Source of the DNA: Gracilaria gracilis
Lineage: Eukaryota > Rhodophyta > Florideophyceae > Gracilariales > Gracilariaceae
Direction: 5' to 3'
NCBI GenBank assembly: GCA_030374805.1
Contig: JARGSG010000250.1
Span: 124,001-188,000, forward strand
DNA: 64,000 nt
How positions within the stretch are numbered: position 1 is the first letter of the stretch; every line of letters starts with the position of its first letter. The notes under the pieces are model-generated. The model ran no database searches, had not been told where the DNA came from, and saw nothing but the letters and a program-made list of their open reading frames with translations. Below are positions 1-10,984 of this stretch, one piece after another. The position numbers were made by a program, and so were the translations under genes.

Positions 1-1662
1 GGTTATGATGTACTCCAAACATTAACTTGAGAAGGTGTTTCGTTCATCCTAGCAGGACTAGATGCATGACGTCGTACGGAAATGCGTACTTCACATCAAC
101 GGAAAGCGTTCTCAAGTAGCAGTTTGATTTGATTCCCGTGTTCTTTATCAATTTTCTTCTACCCACTGCTGAGGTGGAGGCAACGAATCGTCTCCTCCAG
201 GTGTCATTTATGTCTGTCCTGAACCTTGTCTCACCGCATTCCATGTTGACGACATCTCCAGTTCTGTAAGGCGGCTTTGTCTTCAACACGCTGTCCCACA
301 TGCTCTTGGGAGTGTTCATAATGACACATGAGCACTTCATATCTTTCACATACGGCTTCTAGTTGAGAAAGAATCTACAGAAAACTGTGCCAGTGTGTCC
401 CACATAACCTAACACCTTTGAAGCAGCGTGCCAGTCAGCGGTGAAGAGCAGGACAAACGCCCTAAGGGTTCGAGTTTTTTTGTCGACACACACCACTGGC
501 ACTCCTCGTTCCAGATGCCTTAGTTCTTTCACAATCATATGTAAAAATGTATCGAAGTACTGTGATGAGTGGGAACCTGGGACAATGGAAAGAATGAGAG
601 CATTATTGGCCCGAGGTCTCTCTTCGGCGTTGAAGTTCAAAATGGAGGACACAATCGGCCATGTAGAAACAGGTTCCCCCTCTCGGTTCTTGGAGCACTC
701 GAATCCATCAGTAGAAAGCATGAGGAACACATATATCTCATCTGAGTCTTCACTCCAGCGCGTCATCTGTTCAAGAAATCTTTTCTTGAACATCTGCCCA
801 TGAAAGAAATCCTGATGGCCCGTCTCATTTTCAGGATCGACACATGCAGTTTTGGCACGACAGCAACGTTGTACAATTTCTTCGAAAGACCGTGGAGCGA
901 TGCACAGTGCTTTTTAGGGCAACGGAAGGATTCATGTACCAATATTTTGTGCTTTGCGGGCCTGTTAATGGCCTTGAACACACCGGACACTCCAATGAAT
1001 CTTTCAATCTTGCAGTTGATATCGCATGACCCTCAGAACCAATTTCCAGGCTTGATTTGATACCCAACGAATGCCGTGTGGCGTATGCGGCTAGGTTTCT
1101 GTAAGAAACCTTGGCATTCACTGATTCCACAGCGAGAAGCTTCTCAATTGTTCATTGTGATGTGTTTGAAAGTTCTGCGGTGTATAAGAAAGTGCTCAGC
1201 CTTCGAAACTCCCAGGCAATAGGGTTCATTTCTTGCTCTCTTCCTCTACAATATGAGGACCATCTGAACCATTAATACTGCTCCTTTTCAGGATGCTACT
1301 AGCCATACTTTCGGATCGAAGTTCCCACATAGTTGTACCTACTTTCCCCAGCTCATCGAATTCGCAGGCGATTGCTACTTCTTGATCCAATAAAACTGGT
1401 TCTTTTCGCCCGTTTTCTTGCTCACTATCCTCTTGAGGCAAATTTTTGTGAGCCGAAGCATTGAAACGATCAGGAGTGGAATCGTCTTGGCGATCGTGAA
1501 CTCCAGCATTGTTATGAATCTTTTCTTCATTAACAGAATCTCTTTGCTGAGCGTCTGTATCTGAGATATGATTGTGTCCAATCTTCCATCTGCATCGTCT
1601 TTTCTGGCAGAGAGAACGCAACAAATCCTCTTCAACATTCTCAAGTTTTTCTGCATTCGCAT
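1..1662 (-). pseudogene. Tnp2-like (CACTA/Plavaka-type) transposase, decayed and cut by the window edge
   Basis: Cut-and-paste DNA transposase of the Tnp2 group, incomplete because it runs off the left edge of the window. The minus-strand frame covering 793-359 has the family's successive blocks: a DGFE segment, a WPIVSSILNF block, a LILSIVPGSH block, a FLHMIVKELRHLERGVPV block, and a GYVGHTGTVFCRF block matching the usual GFxGHxxxxxCRFC. The same frame continues past a TAG at 359-361 and ends near 44 with FPYDVMHLVL, close to the FPYDxMHL block of Tnp2 proteins; another TAG lies at 44-46. Upstream, 1130-831 is in a different frame, so there is a frameshift near 840. The acidic, low-complexity N-terminal part is at about 1624-1226. 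Product assignment is from motif recall, not a search. It is clearly non-functional as it stands. Confidence 0.75.
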
Positions 1663-2681
1663 TTAAGATTGAGGTCGAGTTCTTGTTGGGTATCTCTCAT
1701 CTCTTCCTCCGCTTTCTCGTCAAAGAAGTTAAGTACCCACTCATTTATTTATCGTGCTTGAACTGCGATGAGAGACATACCACCTTAAATTTCAGAATCT
1801 TTGAAAGGTTGGTTGTACTTGTGGAAGAGAGTGACAACAAAGCTAGTTGAAATGGCCCTGCACGTCTTTGCTGGTGGTCAGTGAGTGCTTTAAGCTCACT
1901 TTCAAAAAGAGTAATCTACCGGGTCATTCTGGAAATTCAGATACTAATAATGCTATTTTTTTGGAAGTAATAAGGAGATTTTCCAAGCCCTTGATGGGAA
2001 GTGATCTGTTAGTGATCAAAATTGTTTGACTTGATACAAAGTTGACGCTCTTTTCGTGTTTGTCTGTCTTTCACTTGGAAACGCTTTCGCTTCAACATGA
2101 GACCCCGCCGACGCAAGACCATGTCAATACCAACGCGGTACCCATATAAGTCGTTCAACGTTCCCGACAGGCTTGGGATGAACTGCTCACCATGACCTGT
2201 GACGCCCTTGGTACCACAAAGGCGCACTCACTTTTCAGTTAAGGTGCCACTTTTTCGTTACCGTTTTGCACAGCTCCGTGCCTCCGTAGAGAAGCTGTTC
2301 TTCATTCGGTTGCGTCAAAGTCAATGTGACTGGATGCATTCTACCTCTCTCCGGAATCTCACGTCATCTCAACAGCGTTGCATGCATTCCAATTTTCTCC
2401 TATCTTCTGAAACGGTAAGAAACTATACATGTCTCAGCATCTACCAGTCTCAGTGTCCTCGGACTCAAACCTAAGTTCTGACTTCAAACATCTACTTGCG
2501 AAACATGCCCTTAGATTTCTACACATTTCTGTCTCTCACACTCAGAAGTTGCACCATTGACTTCGAAGTATGTCACACCGGATTTTGTCCTTTGTTCCGG
2601 AATGTAGAATCCCTAACCGCTATTCACTTCTTTCTCCACCCTCCCTACTTACCTGATGCATTTCAGATTGTTACGGATACA
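1663..2681. other. No gene recognised
   Basis: About 1 kb between the Tnp2 pseudogene and the next plus-strand frame. Only short, unconvincing open frames are present on both strands. It could hold the shared upstream region of two divergent transposon genes, but I see no terminal inverted repeat or promoter signal I would defend. Confidence 0.4.
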
Positions 2682-3941
2682 ATGAGCTCTCGAATATTAC
2701 ATGGGGTGACGGTAGACAGCCACGCGTCTCTGCCGCACGAGAGCGTCGTCAACCATTCCCGTGTTCAGTCATCTGAAGTTGCACCAAACTCTATTGGCGT
2801 TCCTCCCGCCGCATACAAGCGAAAGATGAAGGGTCCTGACCGACCAGAAGTACCTACTGGGGCAGCACTTTCAGCTCGTTTGATATTCAACCGCCTTTAT
2901 CGCGAACGCATGAGCTCCGGGGCCCCGACCAGCAAAGACTTTCCAATCTACTCCGAGATGGCCAATGCCACGAAGGATCTTTTCAGGCAGTAACTTTATC
3001 AGAAGATGGAACTTGGACGCGGAGAGCGAACCTACACTTCGATCAAGATTGAGTGTGCTTCTCAGCTATCTCATCTTAAGAGGAAGGTTGTTGAGACTTT
3101 TCCTGTTCTTGGTGCTGCTCAGAACTTCTGGATTGTTACCAATTTCATCAAGGAGGCTATGCAAAGAGATAGAAAGTCGAAGGCAGAATCCTCGAAGAGA
3201 GAGTCGAAAAAAGAAATCGGAGATAGACGCGGTGCGCGCTCCGTGGCGTGTCAACATCAGCCGTTGAACGAAGGAAGGATGCCTGCGGAAGGCGCTGTTG
3301 TTGGGACTGAGAATAGTACAGATATGGTTTTAGGTTATGGATAGAGTCTCTTTCTAAACCCGGGTGCAAGCAGGAGGGCAGATTTGCATACGCAACGGAG
3401 AGCATTCATGAGCAACATGGAGACGAATTTGAACCGTTCAATTCAAGTGCGTCGTCGTCTTTAGCAATCAATGCAAAACACTGAGCAGCATGTCAATACT
3501 GGGGAGGATGAGGTCCTTGAGAATAACGAAAACATCGAAGGTGAAGGTAGAGGAACGCGAACGCGGGTAGTGGGTGGACGATCATCGCTGAAACGGACTT
3601 ACTCCCATTCCGAAGATGGAGAGCACGACAGTGTGGTAGCCGACCGGTCACGTAGGCCAGTTCAATCAATGAGAATGAAGAAGGGTAGAAAGAACTTTGC
3701 TGCTCATGAACGAGCAAGAGCTCAACGACGTCAGAACGATGATGATATTGAAATATCTGACGACAACTACTCTGAGAGCAGTGAATCCACCGCAAACAAC
3801 GACAAAACACCTTTAAATACGAAATATTCTTGCAATAAGTCCAAACGTTTCGTTCAACGAAGGTATACTCAAGGCTCAAAGGGGAACCGTTTCAGAGCCA
3901 GAGGTTCCCGCTACCGTCCGCCGCGTTCTACGAACCGCTGA
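2682..3941 (+). pseudogene. Second transposon-associated frame, basic C terminus, three in-frame stops
   Basis: Not recognised as a named family. From the ATG at 2682 to the stop at 3939-3941 one reading frame is open except for three single stops: TAA at 2991-2993, TAG at 3342-3344 and TAG at 3462-3464. Each would be a glutamine codon after a single C-to-T change. The roughly 420-codon product has an N-terminal Ser/His-rich part, a helical middle (around codons 60-160) with a Lys/Glu/Ser-rich patch, an acidic segment around codons 345-370, and an Arg/Gly-rich C-terminal tail. It starts 1 kb from the Tnp2 pseudogene and is divergent from it, so it could be the accessory protein of the same CACTA-type element, as TnpA is in En/Spm. 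That link rests on position only. Confidence 0.45.
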
Positions 3942-5107
3942 TCCATCATTTTTCTGGTATCGTTGACGTCAGTCTCGCTTAGAGAAATCGAACTCTGTGA
4001 TACTTTTCCATCTTTTGCTTTTGCTTCTGCACTCATCTGCGGAACCTGGACGTTTCTTGAAAGGCGTAACATTCAGATTTTGAGTCTCACAGTCATTGGA
4101 CATACTCAATAGTATAGTTGGTTATGCAGAGTTGTCAGTTCATGAGCAACACATATTCTTTTTCACTTAGCTTCTCCTAGCCTGTTTCATAATTCCTTAC
4201 TCACGTGTTACCCCAACATTACTGCATTGCTAATACTAGGACGTCCAAGGGATCGAGTCCACCGTACACTCTTAACCGTCTACAGATTGATACGGTACGT
4301 CTACTGGCTTGTAGGGCTATAAGCAGTTCCTTCCCAACTAAGTTTTACTAACATTCTGTTTCCCACCGACTCAAATTACCGTCCTTAGATATCTTTACAA
4401 GATTTGCGAGGTTTGGTGATGAGGTATGAATTTGATGGTGTTGTATATCCGACCATCCGGAAGTACCCAGATCTGAGTCTTGATCCACATCTATTGCCCA
4501 GTTGAATTGAGAAGACTTCGAATCGGTTCGAATAAATTTCTATCCTTTGTTGTTATGAATATGAGCGCGTGTTGGGTCTCTTTCAGACTATCTTGGAGGC
4601 TGTTGTTTCTATACCAATGTGGACTGATTTATTATTCAAAGTAGTCATCATTTCGATGTACATTAGTGACATATATGCACATTTCTTCGTAACCATTCGT
4701 CGCGTTTTGGACAATCTATTGGTAGCAATAGGGCCATTCTTTGTACTGTAAAACACCAGTAAAGAGTGAAAGTGGACCACAACCCGTATGCACACTGAAT
4801 AATTTTAGGCCTGCTCGCGTAATAGTTTAGAATGTGTACACATAGCATTAAAACCTAACACCGTACCAAAATTGTCACAATTTAGATCAATTTTAGTTGT
4901 AATGGCACAAATACATTTCGGCCACATATTGTACCTTACAGGTCCTCCGTTAGTGGGCCAGAATTGGTCCTATATTAAAGGGCACAGAGCCGGCCCTATT
5001 TGGCCATTGTTTTGACCGATTCTCGTCTTAGAAACTAAGCACAGTGTTGGTTCTAATCCCGGCCTAAATTCGACCATTTTTGGAACACACGACATGCACA
5101 ATGGATC
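3942..5107. other. No gene recognised; possible remnant of copia 5' sequence
   Basis: No coding frame worth calling. No copia gag or protease can be read upstream of the integrase, so the retroelement is 5'-truncated or its 5' part has decayed beyond recognition here. The short frames around 4569-4850 look random. Confidence 0.35.
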
Positions 5108-7360
5108 ATGTCTGCTACCGCAAGTAAGTTACAAACCAGTACACTTGCTAAAAGGTTGCATCGCCTTACACATGCACATCCTGATGAAATAATGAAGTTA
5201 TGCAGACGTGCGGGACATAGTTCAAAAGAACTAGAAAACGAGGTGAAGAAGATCACAGAAAACTGCAGGATATGTACGGAATCTGGTTTGCCTATACCGA
5301 CAAGGAAGATATCGATAAATCATGTCAAACAAGCATTTAATGTCGAGATACAGGCCGACTTTATGTTTTGTACGATAAGGAACATGAAATACCTCGTGTT
5401 GAATATCACTGATTGTGGAACAGGATACACTGAGGCAACAATCACCGCGAATAGAAACGCCGAAACGGTCGTGAACCGCATCGAAGTAGAATGGCTTAAT
5501 CGACACGGCACTCCCGATGCCCTATCAGGCGACGATGAATTTGACTCGAGGCTGGTGCGCCGTTTTCTTTCAGGACGTAACATAAGATTCAAAGGACGCC
5601 CAGTGAGACAACACAATAAAACAGGGATCGTCGAACGTAAGAATGGGATAATCAAATCGGTTCTCGAGAAACTACAGAAAGAGAACACACTAGGAACCGA
5701 TCGAACCATTCTATCATGGGCCGTTTTCTTGGCCAATTGCTTCACAGAGTCTAAAATTTTTAGCTCATTTGAGCTAGCGAAAGGGTATGTCCCTTCGATA
5801 CTCGGAGCTCCCAAGAGGCTCGTGTCCGATGAGCTCCTGCACGCATACTCCGAGCAAGCTGCCAATAGAGCCCTGCAGAGGGTATTTAAGGCACGTGGTC
5901 GATGGAAGCACACCGAAACCAGTATAAAGGATGGGGATGATGTGCTCTTCTTCTTCAAAACAACTGCTTAGAAAGTACCGGACGAGTGGCGAACAGCAGT
6001 CCTGGTGAAACCACATAAGCACCTAGTTGAAGTTCGAAGACGAGCAGGAGGCCCTATATCAAAAGTGGCGTACGAAGACATTCGCCTCCGGCCTAACTCT
6101 GAATTGGCACGCGAACTAAGTGAAGGAGTCATGGAGGATTACATAGACCTCACACTTACACCCGACTTTGACGAAGAGATTGTGATATCGGGCTCTCTTA
6201 TGGCTTCTAATTCACCAGACTTCAAGGCGGTGTATAAAGACATGGGGGAATACTCCGAGGAACTAGTCAAAGAACCCCGTATGAGCGACACCTTTGACTT
6301 GTCCTCTAACGAACAGATTGTTCTCAAGGGTATGCACGAGGTACTTGGCGCACGTCAGGTCACATCCCGTGATGTCCAATTCGCACCTCCAAGAATATTG
6401 GACAAGGCCATCAATAAGGAACATGAAGACAATTGGGTGGACTCCTACGTGGAGGTACACCAAGATGAAGTACCACGTGGAGCAAACATTATCTTTTCTC
6501 ATACCGTGTTCAAGGTCAGGGAAGACGAAGACGGCAAACGGAAACTCAAAGCTAGGTTGGTGACGCACGGGAATCGTGACGACCTCAAAGACGAGATCAG
6601 GAAAGACTGCGCCAATGCAGACATGATCGTCGTACGTCTCCTCATCAGCGTCGCTTTGTGCCTCGGATTTTCATTTGGAGGCGCCGACATTAAGGGAGAA
6701 TTCTTACAGAGCGGACCGATACAGAGAGATATATACGTCAGGCCTGCTGCGGAATTTCGATCAGGAAGGAACACTCTGTGGAAGCTCACGAAGCTATCCT
6801 ACGGAATAGTTGAAGCTGGAAGACAGTGGGCTCAACGGATCGAATCTTGGATGCTCGGCGATGAAGAACTGACCAGAGTGGATGGTATAAACCAACTTTT
6901 TGTCAAACGAAACGGAGAAGGGAGCATCATGCTTGCTATCGCCAAATTAGTCGACGACCTCCTGGTCACAGGATCAGACCGAATCATCAAGGGTTTCATG
7001 GATGGCTTGGTAACGGAATTTGAGGTTGGCGAGGTCCGGATTGGCAAAATGCTAAACTTCGCAGGATGCGATCTACTCCAGGATGACAAAGGCAGCATAC
7101 ATCTGACGATGACTCCATACCTCAGCCGTCTATTTCCCCTAGAAGTCTCACGATCGAGGAAATGAGAGCGAGAAGATCGCACCAAAGACGATGAAACGAA
7201 GGCCTACCGTTCCCTCGCGGGCACACTCATGTATCTCGGCTCGGCGGTACTACCACAAGCATCTCTCTTAACCTCCAAGAGGCAACAGGAACTTGGAAAT
7301 CTGCGCGTAGGGCACCTCTTTGAAGCCAACGCAATCCTCCAAGAAATCTGCGATGGGCAA
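5108..7360 (+). pseudogene. Ty1/copia-type pol: integrase then reverse transcriptase, two in-frame stops, truncated
   Basis: Polyprotein of a Ty1/copia LTR retrotransposon, recognised by domain order (integrase before RT). One frame runs throughout. The pre-integrase zinc motif has His18/His22-24 and Cys53/Cys56; the integrase core has D84 (QADFMF), D142 (SGDDEF) and E176 (GIVERKNG). A TAG at 5969-5971 breaks the frame, and KVPDEWRTAVLV follows directly. RVT_2-type RT blocks come next: LKARLVTHGN, ADIKGEFLQSG, SYGIVEAGRQW and the active-site block KLVDDLLVTGS. A TGA at 7163-7165 is the second break, after which YRSLAGTLMYLGSAV, the copia connection before RNase H, is still readable. RNase H itself is missing because the frame runs into unrelated sequence near 7360. 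No gag, protease or LTR pair was found. Both stops fit C-to-T changes of CAG and CGA. Confidence 0.88.
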
Positions 7361-7605
7361 CAGACGACGAACATAACCACACCATCCACCCAGTTTCCAT
7401 CTCTACCCACTCCACTTCCGATAACGTTTCCCCTTGGTATGGACTCCTCCCCTCTTCCTCCATCCTTGGCTCCGTTCATGTTTTCCGCCAGAACTACCCC
7501 GCTCCTCCCTTCAATTCTCGTCTACACTGGCGCTTTCACCGATTCTATCTCAATCGGTTCTATCGAGACCCCACCGCCAAGCCTTATTTACCATCCAACA
7601 AATAG
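7361..7605 (+). pseudogene. 3' scrap of element K fused to the copia remnant
   Basis: This stretch aligns with the last part of the element K gene at about 40700-40945. In the matching frame both read DNVSPW(Y/F)GL, then S(S)SILGSVHV and RQNYPA, ending with HFHRF or HWRFHRF before the stop. Here the frame is open to TAG at 7603-7605, cleaner than in copy 1, which has TGA at 40694-40696. Only about 80 C-terminal codons are present, and they begin exactly where the copia pol stops making sense, so this is a junction between two different elements. The function of this C-terminal region is unknown. Confidence 0.65.
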
Positions 7606-7764
7606 TCTCTATTCCCTGTTAGCTTCAGCTTCATAAAAATTTAAACCCGCTTCGTTTCAATTGGAAGGAGTGAAGATTCGCATGACATGAGAAAGAAGAA
7701 GCATCTCTTCCCCATCCCACACATACCTGCACCCCTTTCCCCCCCACTGCACCTCACCTTACCC

Positions 7765-10463
7765 TTAATAGCCCGCCTCTTCCCTACCATCAACCCCTGT
7801 CCCTTCCCTGCATACCGCCCGGTGTGCCACCAACCGCCCGAAACTCGCGTCCTCCGGTCGACAGGCCGCTATGTAACAATCAAGAACTGCACCTAGTCTC
7901 CGTGTTAGTTTTGCCATAAAACAGTCCTCCCTCACAGCTAGGTATATCTTCTCCCTCGATGGTACCCACAGCCTAACTGTCGCAGTTCTCCCAGAGTTTC
8001 CCGACACACACCTCGGATCTCCATCCACAAACCCTTCGTTCTCAAACTCCTCGGCATGCTCCTCCTGTAGCGATTGCCAGGCTACCCCCAGTATTCCTTC
8101 AACAGCCCCAGGTAGATAATTGCTATATAATGTAGAGAACAAAAGCTGTCTTTTCCCTCCATGTCCCACAACCTTGTTCGTAGTTTTCACCACGCAGGCA
8201 ATCCAGGCGTCAAGTCTCGCAAGGTGCATCACGGTCCCATCCACGTACTGCCGCTCACCGTTACTTTGCCTCTCCACTGCGTATCATATATACTCCTCCA
8301 ACACTGCCACCGCCATCCCATTCTTGAAGTACATATCTTCATCATCAACCTCCCATGGTGGCCCAGCCGCACGAGACCCGGAATACGCAAGATCTTCGAA
8401 CCAGCTCGTTCTCCACGCACACAACTCATTCCCCCCGCCCTCCTCCCTTCACATCGGCTTCTCGCGCGCCTCCCTCATCTGCTGCTTTAGCACTTCCCAT
8501 AGCTCAGTCCCCTCAGTAGGTTTCGCACGTTTCGCAATCAAATCATATCCAAGGATGGAAAATAACTTGTTGCGAGCCGCCCGCTCCGCACCCCAATCAC
8601 ATCGCTTAATGTCTGCTTTATCCGCTGCCTCAGACACTTGTACGCACTCACATTATCCACACACTCCTGTTTCCTTCCCGCTTCTCGTATCTTCTCTCAA
8701 GTTTCTCCCATTATTTCCGTTTCCACCACATACTTCAACAGCACATCACTTCCTCCCTCCGTTGATGGCGTATACGCCCTCATCTCATATGCCACTTGAT
8801 ACGGGCACCAAGGTACCCTCTCCTTCTCCCCAACCACAAATATGCTGCCCTCCCTACTTTGTCCCACCGTCTCACTCCTATTATTCCAGCTCCTACCAAC
8901 GTTCTCCATGTCAAAACAGAGTTCTGACGCCTCCAACTTCGCAAAGTGGAGAATCTTATCATATGCAGGCCTTCCAAATCCGTAAAAACATTCTGGCACC
9001 TCTATATCATGTTTTCGACGTTTCTTCACTTCCTTCCCACACCCCCTTCGCTTTCTACCCTTCACAGCCTCCATTAAACTTTCAATAAACACATTTTGCT
9101 GCTTCAGCTCCTCCCTCACCCGTTCCAATTCTTTCTGCGTGAGCTTCAAACTCACCATCACGGTATAGTGATCCTCCTTCATATTTCCCAGCTTCCTTTT
9201 CAACGAATTCACCCTCTCAACCAGTGCAGACCTTGGCGACACGCGTAAGTTCTCTCCATCTCTTTCTGCTATTCCTGTAGTTCCCATTTCCCTTGCTCCG
9301 TTCCTCTCTCCACGATCCCCAGAATCGTCGACTCCTGCTTCATGCACATCGCCTTCAATCCGAATGGCATTATATCTCACAAGTATTCGTTCAGGCGTTC
9401 GTACCGCGGTTTCCACCAAGTTCCGTCCAGTTCTATGCATGTTCCCGACAACGACATCTTCTCCTCCGAATACCCTCCCATCCACTCGTATATTGTCTCT
9501 CACATTTTCAATCACTCATCCCCCACTGCTACGTCCTACAACTCTCCCGGGCAAATTGTCTCGGAGCCATTCCATCCTCTCCACATTGGCGTGGCTCCCC
9601 ATTCCATCGCCCACACGCCCAATTCGCCTCCCACTGTCCTCTGCGTTTCTATGCTCCCTCATATGCCTCATACCCCCCACTTCCTCTTCCTCCCCCATCG
9701 CAGTATGTCGCGGTCCACCAGTTCTTTCTGTGCCCACCATTCGATTCCTTTTAACATCAACCACAACCTCAATGCCCTCTTTCCCCGCCTCCTGAACGCC
9801 TCCTCCTACTTCTCTTTCACGACCCCTCCCCTCCCGAACACCAACCCCAGCCACTCTCTCCCTCCTTCCCTCGAATACCGCGGCTCACTATCCCACTAGC
9901 ACTTCTTGCTATCGACCTTCCCCCCTCCACTGCGACACTCCCTCCCCTTCTCTATGACATATCCAAACTCGCCTTCTTCTACAACTTGCGTGGAGTCATC
10001 ACCCCTTCACCGCCCACCTCTATCCCTACCGCCCCGCGCATCATTTCCCTGCCCTCCTCCCATCCCTCCCATGCTTTCCTTTCCTCCATTTCCCATCTGA
10101 TGTGGAAGCGGAGTAGCTTGTGTTACAAAAGCACTTACCGTTCGCTCGGTTCGCTCCGTTTGCTCGGTGCGCTCGGTTCGCTCGGTTCGCTCGTTTCGCT
10201 CCAAAGTTCGGCCTCGATCACGTCTCCCCATGTTCTTCCTACCTTTTTCACGTAATCCGCTTCGAGGAGCGCGCGAACTAAGCCCAATACCGCCCTCGCC
10301 ATTTTCCACATCGCCGCTTCGAGGCGCACGTGTAGTTTTACCCAAGCCATCCTGGCGACCCCGATCTACCACACCTGCACGCGTTCGCCCTTTTCACGCG
10401 CTCCCGCTTACATCCTCCGCATTCCCATTCGCATTCGCACTTCTCGTTTTACGTTTCCCCATA
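7765..10463 (-). pseudogene. Gene B: large basic/coiled-coil protein of unknown function, several stops
   Basis: Not recognised. Best start is the ATG at 10463 (MGKRKTRSAN...). The frame passes a TGA at 10394-10396 into an Arg/Gly-rich segment with a (Glu-Arg-Thr)n run, then after a frame change continues at 9854, passes a TGA at 9516-9518 and reads to 8697. That part contains a coiled coil around 9300-9100 (heptad-like ERVNSLKRKLGNM and LTQKELERVREELKQQN) followed by a basic KGRKRRGCGKEVKKRRK patch. A second frame change leads to 8637-7765, broken by TGA at 8449-8451 and 8284-8286. The opposite strand shows long Pro/Ser/His-rich frames, but these are the shadow of this purine-rich strand. 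It lies 0.5 kb downstream of gene A on the same strand and may belong to the same element. Confidence 0.5.
10138..10203. repeat. 9-bp tandem repeat inside gene B
   Basis: About seven imperfect copies of a 9-bp unit, roughly GTTCGCTCG on the plus strand. Read on the minus strand it encodes a Glu-Arg-Thr repeat in gene B, so the unit length keeps the frame. Copies differ at one or two positions. Confidence 0.75.
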
Positions 10464-10984
10464 TGGAATCGGACGACGACGATGCGCCCGGCGGTGCGCT
10501 CTAGATGTTGTCGCCGCTCGCCGCAAGACGTGTTTGCCGCTCGACGTGATCGCAGATCCCCCGTGAAACGCACACCTCCACTCGACGTGTGGTAGAAATA
10601 TCGCACCGTTTTAGTACTTTTCGGAATCACTTTCCGAAAATTGGCACGGAAATGTCCCTTCCTGTACGAAACCTTACTGCCAAAAACTGTTACATTTTCA
10701 CATGATATCACACGTACTCCGTATCTTCTATTCTATGTACTTGAACGTCAACCCACTCCCCCGAACCCTATCCCCATTTTTTTCACGTCACTGGATGATA
10801 AAAGTGACGACACCCACTCGCTTGGGGGAGTTCTCGTCCTCCCCTGTGGAACACGGGAGTTAGAAAAAAAGCGTAATAAAATGTACACAAATCGATTTTA
10901 CACATACTTTGGTACACCTTTCGGTTCTATAAGTCATAAATCAATTGAGCTCTACTCGATTACTATAGGGTTCGAAGACGTTCC
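10464..10984. other. Spacer between genes A and B
   Basis: Roughly 520 bp between the 3' end of gene A and the start of gene B, both on the minus strand. No convincing coding frame in phase with either gene. It would contain the gene A 3' end signals and the gene B promoter if the two are separate transcription units. I see no diagnostic motif. Confidence 0.4.

Noticed and set aside
2991..3464. Stop codon reassignment to Gln
   Set aside because: TAA, TAG and TGA all end otherwise good frames elsewhere, including the copia and pogo genes, so they act as normal stops.
4895..5080. Similarity of GGCC/ATAT motifs upstream of copia to the MITE at 13 kb
   Set aside because: Only short shared words, with no alignable stretch or inverted repeat.
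8120..10255. Long plus-strand Pro/Ser/His-rich open frames
   Set aside because: They are the complement of purine-rich gene B. Composition is low-complexity, and the minus strand gives a sensible coiled-coil protein.
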